Of a stretch of DNA of 64,000 nucleotides, positions 19,304-32,100 are shown piece after piece. A program made the translations under genes and the position numbers. Every line of letters begins with the position of its first letter. The stretch's first letter is position 1. Source of the DNA: Coriaria nepalensis (Eukaryota; Streptophyta; Magnoliopsida; Cucurbitales; Coriariaceae); the NCBI GenBank assembly GCA_027186245.1, contig CP114490.1, positions 7,882,501 to 7,946,500 on the forward strand, written 5' to 3'. Below the pieces are notes generated by a model. The model was not told the origin of the DNA. It made no database searches and saw nothing but the letters and a program-made list of their open reading frames with translations.

Positions 19304-21360
19304 CAATCTTGTGCTTCAACTTGAGCTTTGAATTTCTTAAACTAGCTCAACACTCTTGATTTATTTTTCAAAAAGTAAATCCAATCAAATCGAGTTAGAT
19401 CATCAATGAACAGAAGAACGTACTTACTGTTATTGAGGGATATGATTTGCATAAAAGATTCATCTTCTTTGGTCACCATGGAAATCTGTTTGTCCCTCTT
19501 CCAATTCAGAAAGAAGCTCATGTGCTTGATTTTGACTTTTGTAACAGTGATTCTTCTCGAGTCAGTGATGATGTAGTGATCATATTAGAATGTCAGGCTA
19601 TAGCTATTCTTCATCATTTGACCTACATTTAGAAGATTTTGGTCTAAGTTAGAAACAAACAGAACACCCCTAATAACTTTGTTACCTTGACTTGTTACAA
19701 TAGATATTGTTCCCTTTCCTTTTGCTCCAACTTTATCTCCATTCCTAATGACAATGTTGGTTCTGAAAGGTTGAGACTGAGAAATAAATCCTTGTTGAAA
19801 GTCATGTGGTTATGCATCCATTGTCAATGAGCCAATCATCTATGTGCTGAAGTTTATCTGAGACTAAGGCCATGAACATATGTTCCTCCTTCTCTTCAGC
19901 AACTTTAGCTTGTTGAGGTTGCTTGTTGCTTTTATCAAACATCTTCTTTCTGCATTTGTTTTGAGTATGTCTGAGCCTCTTACAATAGGTGCATTGTGGC
20001 TTGTTTTTATTCAAACAAGCATCTTCAAAGTGCCCTTTCCACTTGCAAATAGTACAAGTGTGCTATCTTCTTTTGGTTTGCTCACTTGAATTGCTTGGTT
20101 GATCTTCCTTGTTACAAATCTTATTTTGCTTAGCTTGGAAAACACCTTCAGTCATAGCTTGAGCTACGTTTTAATGCATTTTTTCATGAGCTTCTAATGA
20201 TCAAGTAAGTTCTCCCAAGGTGAGAGTGAAAATTTGATGGCAAGCTTATACCTTATTGATTATGCCACTTTCTCTTAAGTACTCACCATTCATTTTTAGT
20301 TGGCTTACAACTTCGTTTAGCGTATCAATATAAGCTTGGAAAGATTCATCTTCCTTCATTCTCAATGCTTCAAAATTTCTTTTTACTACTAGTAGATTGA
20401 CTGCTTTTATCTTCTTCGAACCATGGAATTCCTTGTACATGATTTCCCATGTTGTTTTAGCATTTTTTTTATACCAAAAAGCCTTGAAACTCTTTTGTCT
20501 TTTCAACTTTGATTTGGTTCACAATGAGATGTACATCTTCACTTGGAGCTTCATAGCATTCTTCAATAGCTTCCCATATATCAATGCAATTAGATAGTTC
20601 TATATTTTATTATTCCATATATGGTATTCTTTTCCACTAAACATCAGTGTTGAGAATTTTGGGAGTGAAGTGAGACTTATGAGTAGATTCGTGAAACTGA
20701 AAGAAAATGAATGATTGAAGTTCAATAGGCCCATAAGAAATGAGCTATGATATCATGTTAGAATTTTGACAAACTAAAATGTGAAGAGAGTAAGGGGGTG
20801 AGGATTGTCTTGAATTTGTAAAATTGAAGTGTAAAATTGAATCACTTTCATAGATCAAAGACATTACAATATATAGATGAATTCATTATTAAAGTACAAA
20901 GAATCTTACTTGTTAGCTTACAAATTAACAAAGATAACCTATTCCAACAATTAATAAAAGGTTGCTTAAAAGTAAATCAAAAAATTGCATTACAACATGC
21001 TCTAATGCAGATAAGGACCAAAGGTCCAAAATTAGTCACAAGCTTCCAATTGATGCAAATGCAGCTCCAATATGATTATAAGAATTAATTGAACTTGCTA
21101 GGATATAAAAAGAGCACCAACAAACAACAAACCTTCATCTGTCATAGCATGACAAATGCAAAACAACAACCAAGCTAAATGATTATAACTTTTTCATATT
21201 TGATCCAATATGTTTTAAACCAATTCCTATAAGTTTGGTTTGAGAAAATCCAACGGATGTAGAAAGAGTCAATGCATAATTTTAAAGGAATAAAAGTCAA
21301 CTAAGAGAAGAAAAAAAAAACATAATAAAAAGAACATATCACTTTCTAATAAATTAAACA
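19304..21360 (-). mobile_element. Truncated Ty1/copia element, minus strand, with 5' LTR
   Basis: The LTR runs from 21360 down to 20757 (read on the minus strand, it ends ...CTAACA). It is followed by a PBS-like TGATATCATAGC just below 20757. Below it lie gag (20506-20246, GSKKIKAVNLLVVKRNFEAL), a zinc knuckle CTYCKRLRHTQNKC (about 19985-19944), a protease remnant DDWLIDNGCITT ending at 19802, and integrase N-terminal pieces to 19304. It is the same clade as the element at 50.3-55.6 kb: the knuckle reads KPQCTYCKR here and KP*CSYCKR there. Stops and frameshifts are frequent. Integrase core, RT, RNase H and the second LTR are missing, cut off at the 157-bp repeat. Confidence 0.85.
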
Positions 21361-21556
21361 TGATATTTCACAAGTGTAAAAGTACACAAGTACAGTCTAA
21401 CCTCCTTACTATGAAGCATGCTTGTCTAACCTTACAAGCTAAGTCTAACAACTCAATCAACTGAAAACAAACATTTACCCTACTCTCAATTTCAATGACT
21501 AAGATTATAGTGAGCCTCTGCAGTGTTATGCTTCCTTTTTTTTCTATTATTTGCAG

Positions 21557-22166
<610 letters not shown>

Positions 22167-23105
22167 GAAAATTGACAAGGAAGAATAATAGTTTGTAGAA
22201 TCATGTTCCAACTATTTATTCTGCAACATCATTGAGACCATGTAGTTTCTTCTTATTTTAAAGAGTGGGGTAAAGAATGCACAAATGTGTAAAGTTACTC
22301 TATGCTTTCCTTGTATGTTATCTTCACTTGCATCAGACAGCCTCAATAAAATCATAAAGTCAATTTGAAGAACCATCTTTTTGCTTTTTTGGATGAAATG
22401 AACTGTAGATCTAGATGTTGTAACCCTAATTGGCTGAATAATGAATTGATCAATGAAAATTCATATCCGATTCTTCAAAATTAGGGATTAGCTATGTTTT
22501 AATAAATATAAATAATATTTGTTGAAAATTAAGATATTAGTTAAATAATAGAATAGAAAATTGATGTAAAATTATTTAAAAAGTCATTAATTAAAATATT
22601 AAAAAAGGAAATATATATTAACTAAAATTAAGTTAGATTCGAAGAATTTTATGAATAACCGAATCAAAAATGCTCTTAACCAATTAAATTATGCAGCTTT
22701 ATCAGAGTTTTCTTGTGTCAAACCATACTTGATATTATAGAGATAAATAGTTAGAGATACGTAAAACCAAAAGAAAAGACTCGTCATTCCATTTTCCACT
22801 GGAAATGCTAAGTAAATGAATGCCAAGTTTGCCCTTTTCGGGTCCAGTCCCATTGTATGCTAAGAGAATCGAAGGACTAGACGTAAATTGATGAATGACT
22901 TTCGTTCCTGTCTTGACATAATCAACCCCGAAACAACGATGATTTACACTTTGCCCCCATCTTCAAGTTAAGATAAATTAACCAAGCTAACCCAAAACAG
23001 TCTGTCACCCAAAACACAAATCTCTCTTAAAATGATCTCTAAACTTATAGATCACATCCTATGTTGTATGATTAGACACAAGAATACAATAAATATTACA
23101 GTGGC
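22167..23105. other. Spacer between BGLU remnant and MYH 3' end
   Basis: AT-rich; probably the 3' UTR of the ancestral BGLU gene (to about 22370) and of MYH (23000-23105). There is no coding signal. Confidence 0.5.
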
Positions 23106-26100
23106 TCAAATCCTTTTCCGTCGTTTCTGGGCCGGGACAGGACTTGGCAACACTTTGTTCTGCGTAAATTTTTGAATCATGTTGTACACCTGAAACAGGA
23201 TAGAGTTTGAAGATGACTTGCTCACAAAAATCATTGGACCACTTCATAATCAAACATTTGACCGTTTCTTTACCAGTCAAAACGGGGACAATATTGAAAT
23301 ATTTCAGAAATGCAGTAGGTTAAAAGAAATGCATATAAGTTAATTTGGATCCACAATTAAGGAATCGAGAGTATAATCTAACTATGTGTTTTGGTCATAT
23401 TCTATAGAACAACTGGAATTTTGTGGGCACAAACTGAATTTTAGATTCAAATTAAGGTTTTAAACTATGATCTAAAAACACCCCATTATGTACATGTTGA
23501 GATCATTCAAGAGGGTTACTAAATACCCTTTTTTTTTTGGCTATTTACTAAATACTAATCAAATACCACCAATTTGGTCATCAAGCCATATAATATCATC
23601 ATCAGGGATTAGAAACTTACTTTCTTTACACTTGAGGTCAGTCCCATAGTTGAAATGGCCTTCCTGTCCACATATTTCCAAAACACAGGTTCCTTTTCCT
23701 GCTGTCCAAACAGTTCGCCAATTCCACCTATATGACCAAATAAACCATACAGGGATACAAAATCAATGAGTAAAATGCGTGCATCCTTGCTAAATCTTGT
23801 CCTTCTTTCCCTATGAGAGAAGTAAACATTTAACATTGCTTTGAGTAAGAAAAACATATTTACATCAGAACAGTTTAAAAACATGCTATAGCTCCGGGAA
23901 AATTTGAGGAAGGAAGTTGCATAAATGTTGTGAACTAAAGAGACTGAGGGTCTGCCCAATTTCTTGGTTTGTATTGCTTATTATACAAGACTTGCATCAT
24001 ATAAAAAGTAGTTTAAATATACCAACAATATTCCAAAATGATAGTGAATATGTTTCAGGTAATACAAAATAAATAGGAAATTAGACAGAGCAAGTCAATA
24101 CCAACCTTTGAGACGTATCACCAACAACTCCACAGAAATCTTGAGACGAATGTGTGAGAATATATGGACAAACTCTCCAATATGTTCTCTGATAATTACA
24201 TCACAGCTCTTTTTTAGCTCAAGATTGAAATACTTTTTCATAAGGTCATCAATTGCTTTTCTCCTACTGACCAAGTTAGATTCTCCTCGCAATAACACAG
24301 AGGGAAACTCCCATTGGCCGGCAAGTAAACCTTCATTGGGTCTCTTTATGAGAAGAAATCCACTGTCAACTTGGTTTCCCTGAGATGTTTCCTTCTCTCC
24401 TAATATCTCCACAACACATACAGCTGAAAAATCATGTCTCTGTTTGGTTTTTATGCTTTTACTAGGATAGTCTGTAACAAGTACAGAAGAATCATGTCTA
24501 GACATTGAAAGTGCCTGACAGTGATTAGAAATAGGGCAAGAAGAGCAGCTAGGACTAAGTGGCTTGCAAACAGTAGCACCTAGCTCCATGAGAGCTTGAT
24601 TGAAGTCTCCAGGTCGAGAAGGATCAACAAGTAGAGCTGCTACTTTCCTAATACAAACAGAGAAAATGCAATATCAAAGAAACGAAGAAAACAAGAACAT
24701 ATCAAGAAAATTGATTAGAATTGAATGATCAATTTCAGCAGTCTAACCACTTGGGAACAGAATGTGTGTGGCATATGTTACAAAGATAAAATGAGAGAAA
24801 AAAGAGTAACAAGGCTATTGCACAGTGGAAATGATAGTATATTTTTCTTACAAATTAACTAAAAGTGGAGTACAACGACAGTTCTTTAGATCTTATAGAA
24901 GTCGAGGCTGCAAGTAATCTTACAGTATCAGAATATCTAACAATTAAGAATTAGTATTGAATTATGGGACAAGAGGTAGATAAAAACTAACTGGTTGAAT
25001 AAAAATCAAAAGCTCACCAGAACCTCTTGATAGTCTTAGAGTCTTTTGGATTTGCAGAAATAGCCTTTAGTCTAGCTATCACTCTTATCACATTACCATC
25101 AACAACAGGCACTACCTGATATTGTAGATTTTAAGCATTCACTCCTTGGTCATTGAATGAAAAACCACAAAAGATGGGAACTAACTTGTCTGAATGCTAT
25201 GGAGGCAATGGCTCCAGCTGTATAGTCTCCAATTCCAGGAACCTTTAGAAGGTTAGAAACGGTTTTCGGAAATCCCCCTCCTTCATTAGCAATCTTCTTT
25301 GCTCCCTAAAACATCAGAAGAAACCTCTTTTTTTGTCAATGGCATTATGTATTATCACTTAAACGTAACACCATTTCATCTAATAATGATTCATTCTTAT
25401 TAATCACATCTCTTCCCAGTTTTAGAGAAACGAAATTTCAAATATCTAAACTTTATGTAATTGGGGATAAGAAACGATAAATAATCCATAGAAGCTTAGA
25501 AGGCCTTCACCCAAAAAAAAAAAAACAAAACAAAACAAAACAAAAAAAATTCACATGCATTGCCCAATAATCATTTTAAATTTTTTTTGGCCAATGATCA
25601 GTTCACCTTCTACTTACTGAAGACCTCTTTTATAACTGGTTATATTAATTTAGAGGCGAAATTCAAAGAAGCAAAAACAGATTATGATAAAATTTCAAAG
25701 GTGTTGGTTAGCCATTCTAATTCTTTCTTTTTTAATTTGAATAATTAATGTTTAGTGAGATCAGAGAAGTGAAAAGGAAATTTGGAGCATACTGGCAGAG
25801 AAATTAACCTCTAGAAGAAAACGAGCTCGTCGGTAGTACCCCAAGCCAGCCCACATTTCATTTACATCCTCAAGTGAAGCCCTAGAGAGGTGGTGAAGAG
25901 TGGGCCACCTCTGCATCCAACGGTTGTAATAGCTAGTGACGGTCTGAACCCTAGTCTGCTGCAGCATTACTTCCGAGACCCAAACGGCATAAGCCCTAAT
26001 CTCTCCTTCTACTTCTCCTTCTCTTTCTCCTTTTTCTCCTTCTTCTTCTTCTTCCTGTTTTACTTGTTTATCGATTCTTCTCCAAGGAAGTTCTCTATAG

Positions 26101-26420
26101 TTGAGGTCATACCAATCCAACAATGACTGTCTAATTGAGTTCGCTTCGTCTTTGCTCATAAATAAATCTTCAATGTCGATCAACTGTTGTTCTTCATCTC
26201 TCATGGCTGCTGCTGTTGCTACCGCTAGTCTCTTTGAACTCCGTTGGCGCGGTGGTTGTACTCGTCGGAGCGGCCTCGCATGCCGCGGAACAGAAATAGA
26301 AGGCGACGGCGTGACATCTTTCTTCACCGTCTCCTTCCTCCTCCTCCTCGTTTCCCCGACTTCCATAGTAGCGAGACGGAAGGGAATTCCCTGCATTTCG
26401 TGGCGTGTAGTTCCTTTCAT
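23106..26420 (-). CDS. MYH: MutY-type adenine DNA glycosylase (MUTYH homologue)
   Basis: Six exons splice in frame: 26420-25809, 25305-25186, 25115-25018, 24647-24106, 23727-23621, 23189-23106 (1563 nt, 520 aa). The enzyme removes adenine mispaired with 8-oxoguanine in base-excision repair. Visible features: basic N-terminus; Glu-rich insert (residues about 118-140); LPWRR (111-115); catalytic Glu150 in [10 protein letters not shown]; helix-hairpin-helix [12 protein letters not shown] in exon 2; catalytic Asp250 in [11 protein letters not shown]; 4Fe-4S cysteines C304-x6-C311-x2-C314-x5-C320; then a NUDIX-like 8-oxoG recognition domain ([20 protein letters not shown]) and a basic tail QKRRKRI. 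All key residues are present, so it looks functional. Start: the first ATG is used; in-frame ATGs at codons 9 and 19 are alternatives. A basic N-terminus could serve organelle or nuclear targeting. Confidence 0.95.
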
Positions 26421-26876
26421 TTATCCGATCAACGCGCGCATGATTTCAAAACTTTTTTTTTTTTCTTTTTCTCTCTCTTATTATTATGCCCTAATTATAT
26501 ATAACCCCTTCAACTTCAATCTAATGTTAGAACTAATCCCTAAACTATTTTAAATAACTTTTTATACAACTTTATAAATAACTTTAATAAATATTATGTC
26601 CTTTATAAAAAACTTTTTAAATTATCGTCCTTTATTTTTTTTTTTTAAATCCTCTTAAACTATTTTTAATTTAAAATATACCCTCTTAAACTCACAGGAG
26701 ATGAGTTAGGTAGTGTTGTGACTGAATGCACGACTCTCTGATCATAAATATTCCTCTTTCTCTCTCTCTCTTATTCTTGAGCTCACAATCAAACATATTT
26801 CTCTCTCTCTCTCTCTCTCAAAGAATGAGTAAACAAGATTTCTTGAAGATTAATCAAGATTTCTCGAGTAAACATA

Positions 26877-26926
<50 letters not shown>

Positions 26927-27714
26927 ACCACAATGCCATTGTTTAAGGTCACGGGTTGTAACTAAACATATTCCTTAATCAAGGTCACTAAATATATGTT
27001 GCTCTGTTTCTACTATAACAACAATGGCATCGTTTAAGGAATATGGTTTACGGCTTAATCAAGATCACTAAGTATATGTTATTTTGTTCTTACTTGCAAA
27101 CTTGTGTTTTAAGAGTCAACATACATTATGGTGGATCCGAGCAGAAAGTCTTGAAATTATTGCAGAAAACTGATGGTATGAATACAAGTTCAAAGTCCCA
27201 CATTACTTGTTCTCATACAATATTATTGTTACTGTTTTTGTTTGATATGTTTTGTCCGTTGTTTTCTAACATTTCTTTGTACAAGTTGTGAATAAAGCAA
27301 ACATTTTCAAACATTTCTCACTTATGGTCACATGTCTTTGTCAAGAAGTCAAAGCAAATTCCACTCCATGTTTGGCTTCTCCTTCAACATCATATTGGTA
27401 CTCCTTTTTCTGTAGACAAATTTTGAAGTTTTCTTTGCCATGTTTGATTTCTTCTCATTTGCTTATGAATCTGATAATTTATTAATAGTAATAGTTATAT
27501 TGTATATAATATAAGAGGGTTGTGGTTCTATACATTGCATATTATAATATTTTAAATATATAGACAGTGAAGATTGAAGAACAATAGACATATAATGTTA
27601 ACATTTAGAGTGGAATATAGATAACCTAATCTTTGCCCTCATTCTACAAAATGATATGTGGATTTTATGAATTTTTATGGTTATTGTCTCCGAGGAAAAA
27701 AAAATAAGAACAAA
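26421..27714. other. MYH upstream region with simple and tandem repeats
   Basis: Besides the TC tracts listed next, a block of about 90 bp occurs twice in tandem (about 26931-27015 and 27022-27085; aatggcatcgtttaagg and atcactaa-tatatgtt are shared). There is no gene. The open frame antisense to MYH exon 1 (26101-26553, +) is a shadow of the coding exon. Confidence 0.5.
26755..26923. repeat. Three (TC)n microsatellite tracts
   Basis: TC runs at about 26755-26771, 26800-26819 and 26880-26923. The latter two are each preceded by the same aaacatatt(c/t)c flank, suggesting that the flank and tract were duplicated together. Confidence 0.9.
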
Positions 27715-27800
27715 AAATTCAACCCACCGAGAAGAAACAAAAAACATCATGAGAAAAAAGAAATGGATCAAGCCATGGGTTTAAGTTTATGTCCTCTAAA

Positions 27801-27844
27801 ATCGATGGCTCGATGGGAGATCTGACTACCCACCGAGCCATTGG
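27801..27844. repeat. Imperfect palindrome around GAGATCTGAC, left flank of Ulp1 element
   Basis: atcgatggctcgatgggaga continues into tctgactacccaccgagcca, so the two halves (GGCTCGATGGG and CCCACCGAGCC) pair around a short centre. Inverted relatives occur at 29813-29855 and 29878-29930. Confidence 0.7.
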
Positions 27845-29812
27845 TTTAAGTCTCTTATATCCAAAATTGATGAGCTGATGGGAGATTGAACTACCCATTA
27901 AGATCAACGGTTATATTTTATTTGGCCCGTTGAGATCAACGGGCCTCTTGGGTAAAGAGAAGAAGAACAACATTGAGATTGAGCATCAAAGGTCTCATAT
28001 CTTGATTACTTCAACAGTCACCCTTGGGATAGTTTAGTCTATGAAAGAACAATTGAATTCTTTAAGAAGAATGACCTTCAAATGAAGGCTAGAACCGCAA
28101 GTACAAGAAAAGGAAAATAAATTTATTCTTTCAACAATTTATGTTAACTATCCAGGTAAATTAATTATTTATATTGAGTTAGTATAAATTATTTTTCTAA
28201 CAATTTTAATAGGTCTATGTTAATGATACTTTACAGGTATGGGCTCTCGAGGCAATTTTCGCTCTTGGACGGATATTTGGGAGACATTTGAAAAACTACA
28301 AGGATACCTCGCATACTGAATTAGACAATGAAGTACGGCTATTTAAACTAAATGTCATTGTTTTAGAAATTCAAACAAAGCGGAGTAAACATGTTTAGTC
28401 TCCATTCGTGGTTGAAATAAATAAGAGACCAACCATAGAAATTAGAAATATTTTACATACTCCCGACTCGGAAATATTATGCAAGATAATAAAGTGGTTG
28501 GATCGCAAAAATTTTAATAAAGGTAAAGAATAAGTACCTTTATTATGTTTAATTTATGTTGTTTCTCATCTTTTCTTATATGTTATTTTGTCCTATGTTA
28601 TAATTTTGCTTTTATATTTATCTTTTTTTTCTAATCATAAGGGAAAAGATGTCGTGTACTTTGAAATATAGTGGGTATCCTACCGATCAAAACTTTTAGT
28701 TTAAGTGTATAACGAAAGGAGAATGGTTTCAATCTACCTTGAGTAATTTTGAAATACATAAGCTATCTTTGTATTATGTTATTATCCTATTAAGTTTGTT
28801 GATATAGCTTAATTGATTTTGGCAATGTATAAACGAAGCATTGTACCTCATATGGGGCCGATTACAAAAAAATTATTATCTTGCGAATAAATGGGTGACA
28901 CTCTTAGACCATCAATTCGGTCAATAATTGACTTTTTTGTATACGAAAGCTATTGAGTTGAAGGATCCATTATTCAAAGAGTAATTATATACTTTATGAC
29001 TTTATGTTCCTATAATTTATCTAACTTTTGCATTTGAAACTAATTTAAACAAACTACACCTATTGTCTTTTGTCTCAGTTACATGTTCGAAAAGTTATCA
29101 AAATTGCATGGTATCGCTTGGGAGGATGCAGAGACCATATACTTCCCATTAAATATCCAGGGTGTCCATTAGTTAACGCTTGCCTTATACCTCAAAGAAT
29201 GGAAGTTGGACACTATGGATTCAAATGTAAATTTATGGGAGAACCCAATGCTAAAATTGGTAGGAACATACTGCCAATTTAATATGTGGGTTTATAGCCT
29301 GGACACTATCGAATATTATGAAACAAAGAACCCATTTGAAAAATAAATACAACAACAAACTTAACAATACATTCAAGCTGATATCCCTTAGTGTCCCTCA
29401 AAGTAAGGCAGGATGTGAAGGGATTAACTCAAAACAAGTGAATGATAATAATTGTAATTTTTTTCAGGAATAAATTTGTTTTGATATTTATAGAGGTGAA
29501 TGAGGCCTATAGTTGAATGTATTTTATATATACTTTATTTTAAGTTTAATTTAATAATTAATATACTTTCTTATTTTCGTATGTATACATAGAATATGGA
29601 GTTTTGTCTCAACTGATCATTTTCTTCAAACCTGTTGACATCAACGACCATATTATTTATGAACTGTTGATGTGTACATGTTAGTTATGAAGTAATGTTC
29701 ATTTTAATTATATGACATATATTAGGAAACATGTTATATATAGTAATTTAACATTAACGGTCTAGTTATTTATTAACCGTTGATGTCAGTGACTTAAGTC
29801 TAACCTCCAAAA

Positions 29813-29930
29813 CCAATGGCTCGATGGGTAGTCAGATCTCCCATCAAGCCATTGGTTTAAGTCTCTAACATCCAAAATTGATGGCTCGATGAGAGATCTG
29901 ACTCTCCATCGAGCTATCGATTTTGAAGAT
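29813..29930. repeat. Two further palindromes of the same family, right flank
   Basis: 29813-29855 is approximately the reverse complement of 27801-27844 (ccaatggctcgatgggtagt ... cccatcaagccattgg). 29878-29930 is a second unit in the same orientation as the left one (gatggctcgatgagagatct ... ccatcgagctatcga). They bracket the Ulp1 coding remnants. Confidence 0.7.
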
Positions 29931-29989
29931 CAGAGACTACTTAAGGTCTTGGAGGTCGATAGAAAAAATATCCCAAATATTTATCAACG

Positions 29990-30680
29990 GGTTTAAGCAA
30001 GTTGCCCATTGACATCAACAATCTAATTTTTAATTATACATTGATGTCAACGGTTTTGAACAAAACGGTCGTTGACATCAACGGTCCAGTATGTTATTAC
30101 CCATTGATATATAAATTCTATGTCTTTTTTGTTCAAACATATTAACATACAAAATGATGTGTTTTAGCTAAATCTTTGTAATCATTTTCGCATTTGTTCA
30201 AATTACCACATATCATATATGAAGTTGAAGTAATATTCATTTTAAGTAGATGATACATGTTAGGAAACAACATGTTATATACAGTAATGATTGTTGAGCA
30301 CATGCAAAAATTGGAAGATAACATGTGGAAAATGATTTTTTGATGTAAATTTTAATACGTAGATGGAAAATTCCAAAATTGTTAATGAGTTTTAAGCAAG
30401 TTACTCATTAACATCAACGATCTAATTTTTTACTACCCGTTGATATCAATGGTTCTGAACAAATAGACCATTAACATCAATTGTCTAATATATAAATAGA
30501 CCTATTGATATATAAATTATGTCTTTTTTGTTCAATATCCACAATAATGTGTCTTAACGAAATCTTTAAAAAATGATATGTTTTAGCTAAATATTTATAA
30601 TCGTTTTCACATTTATTCAAATTACAATATATCATATAGAAAGTTGAAGTTATATTTATTTTAAGTATGCCCCATTTAAA
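29990..30680. repeat. Tandem duplication of about 300 bp, two degenerate copies
   Basis: 29990-30290 and 30368-30680 share the same ordered blocks: taagcaagtt-ccattgacatc, gttgatatcaatggttctgaacaaa-like, tattgatatataaatt, gtcttttttgttcaa, atgttttagctaaat, caaattac-atatatcatat. A partial third copy of the last part lies at about 29675-29750. The repeated ttgacatcaacgg motif and its inverse gttgatgtcaacgg could form small hairpins. Confidence 0.75.
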
Positions 30681-32100
30681 ATTTATCAATAGAATGGCCT
30701 TACATCTATTTAATTACTTAAAAAAAAATATAAAAACCGAAAAGTGTTTTATAACCCATCAAAGAAACAATGGTTAGTACTCAAGAAAATATAAAGAAAA
30801 ATACCAAAAAAAGGCGGACAATGGATTTTGGTCGAATCGCCTAAGAAGGAAGAGCAGATAATAATAATGGCAAAAATCAATTAGCCCAACAATCATCTGA
30901 TATGTCACTTGAAATTAGGTTCTTTTTTTTTCCTTTAAAATTAATTGGAATATTGTTATATATGCATTTTAAATTAAAAATTTGAAGGATTTATAGTCCT
31001 TAGGACCATCCAGCAGTAACTTTCCCACAATTTAAAATTCATCCAATTGAATATCTATGGACATTTTTGTCCTAAAAAATTCAAATCATGAGGAGCATGT
31101 GATACCGGAAACAACCATAAGGGGGTTATATTCTAATATAAGAATAATTTAAGGGGGTTATTTATAAAGGATGATAGTTTAGGAGGGTTATGTCTAACAT
31201 AATAGTAGTTTAAATGGATTATGTATCATTTGGCCTATTAGTATTTATTTTTAACTTTTCAATTTTTTTAAATATATATAATGACTTAATGAGCAAATAC
31301 TTTTTAAGAAGATAAGCTCATTTTGAATTTTTTTTAATAGATGATCTTCTTTCTCATTTATTTATTATTATTTACTAAAAATAAAATTACATTTCTACTC
31401 ACATCTTTACTGTTTTCAACTCAAGAAAAAGAAAAAAAAAATGATTGCACCTTTCCTTTTAAGAAAAAAAAACACACCACAAAGACTGCATGTCTTGCTT
31501 CCATTGTTCTGATTTGCTCCATTATTTGATTTTTATTCGATCATTCGTTGAAGAAGAAGGATATGTACTATGTCCTACATTGGAGAAGAATAAGCATCAC
31601 CATTTCGACATACACAAGCATTATCATCGGAGGCTTATGTTCTCTCTTTCTATCTTTTCTACTTCATCTTTAATGAGTTATTCACATACCGTAAAGTTTA
31701 TTCTTTAAATTTTGATCCTTTGTTTTGCTCTTGATAATGCTCTTTTTCCTCTATTCGACTGAGATCTCGACCTAGTAATGGACTAAAAAACTAGACCGTG
31801 ATTAATTTCAAACTAAGATTGTAGTCCATTATTAAACTGAAACAATGACCAAATTTAATTTCGGTCCTAATATTTTTGACCAATATTGATCCAAAATCTT
31901 GGAACGTGATTAATAGTGATCTAGTTTTCATTTTTCCGGAATGATGGATTGAAATGAATGATGGTCCAAAGTTTTGTCCATGGAAAGGTAGTAGCTTACG
32001 CATTAAAATAACTGAAAGATCATGAGAGGAATTACCCAACCCACGACTTAAAATTAGTAGTGGTTGTGTTTGCCTTAAAGATATAGTGAAACTATATGTA
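30681..32100. other. Gene-free AT-rich DNA
   Basis: Short low-complexity open frames only (31341-31708, rich in K, F, S and H). No motif and no repeat of note. Confidence 0.45.

Larger units (their letters stand above)
27715..30680 (+). mobile_element. Decayed Ulp1-protease (DUF1985-type) DNA transposon
   Basis: Plus-strand pieces read YERTIEFFKKNDLQMKARTA (about 28038-28100), an exon-like VWALEAIFALGRIFGRHLKN after TTTACAG (about 28248), KIIKWLDRKNFNKGK (about 28478), and a C48-protease segment LHGIAWEDAETIYFPLNIQG followed by VH-stop-LTLALYLKEW (about 29106-29200). In related cucurbit elements the motif reads GVHWLTLAL, with His as a catalytic residue; here the Trp codon has become TAG. 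Such Ulp1-like ORFs are carried by plant Mutator/CACTA-like elements. No transposase core was seen. Flanks contain palindromes and a tandem duplication (listed separately). Ends are approximate. Confidence 0.6.

Noticed and set aside
26101..26553. 150-codon open frame on the plus strand
   Set aside because: It is antisense to MYH exon 1, whose Glu- and Arg-rich codons leave the other strand open; no motif of its own.
29070..29282. 70-codon frame MSQLHVRKVIKIAWYRLGG
   Set aside because: It is out of frame with the clearly conserved Ulp1-protease reading (LHGIAWEDAETIYFPLNIQG) of the same bases.
29990..30680. Repeats considered as a CRISPR-like array
   Set aside because: There are only two to three long degenerate units, no uniform spacers and no cas genes; this is a eukaryotic transposon region.
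31341..31708. Overlapping small frames rich in Lys, Phe, Ser and His
   Set aside because: AT-rich low-complexity sequence with no motif or splice context; not reported as genes.
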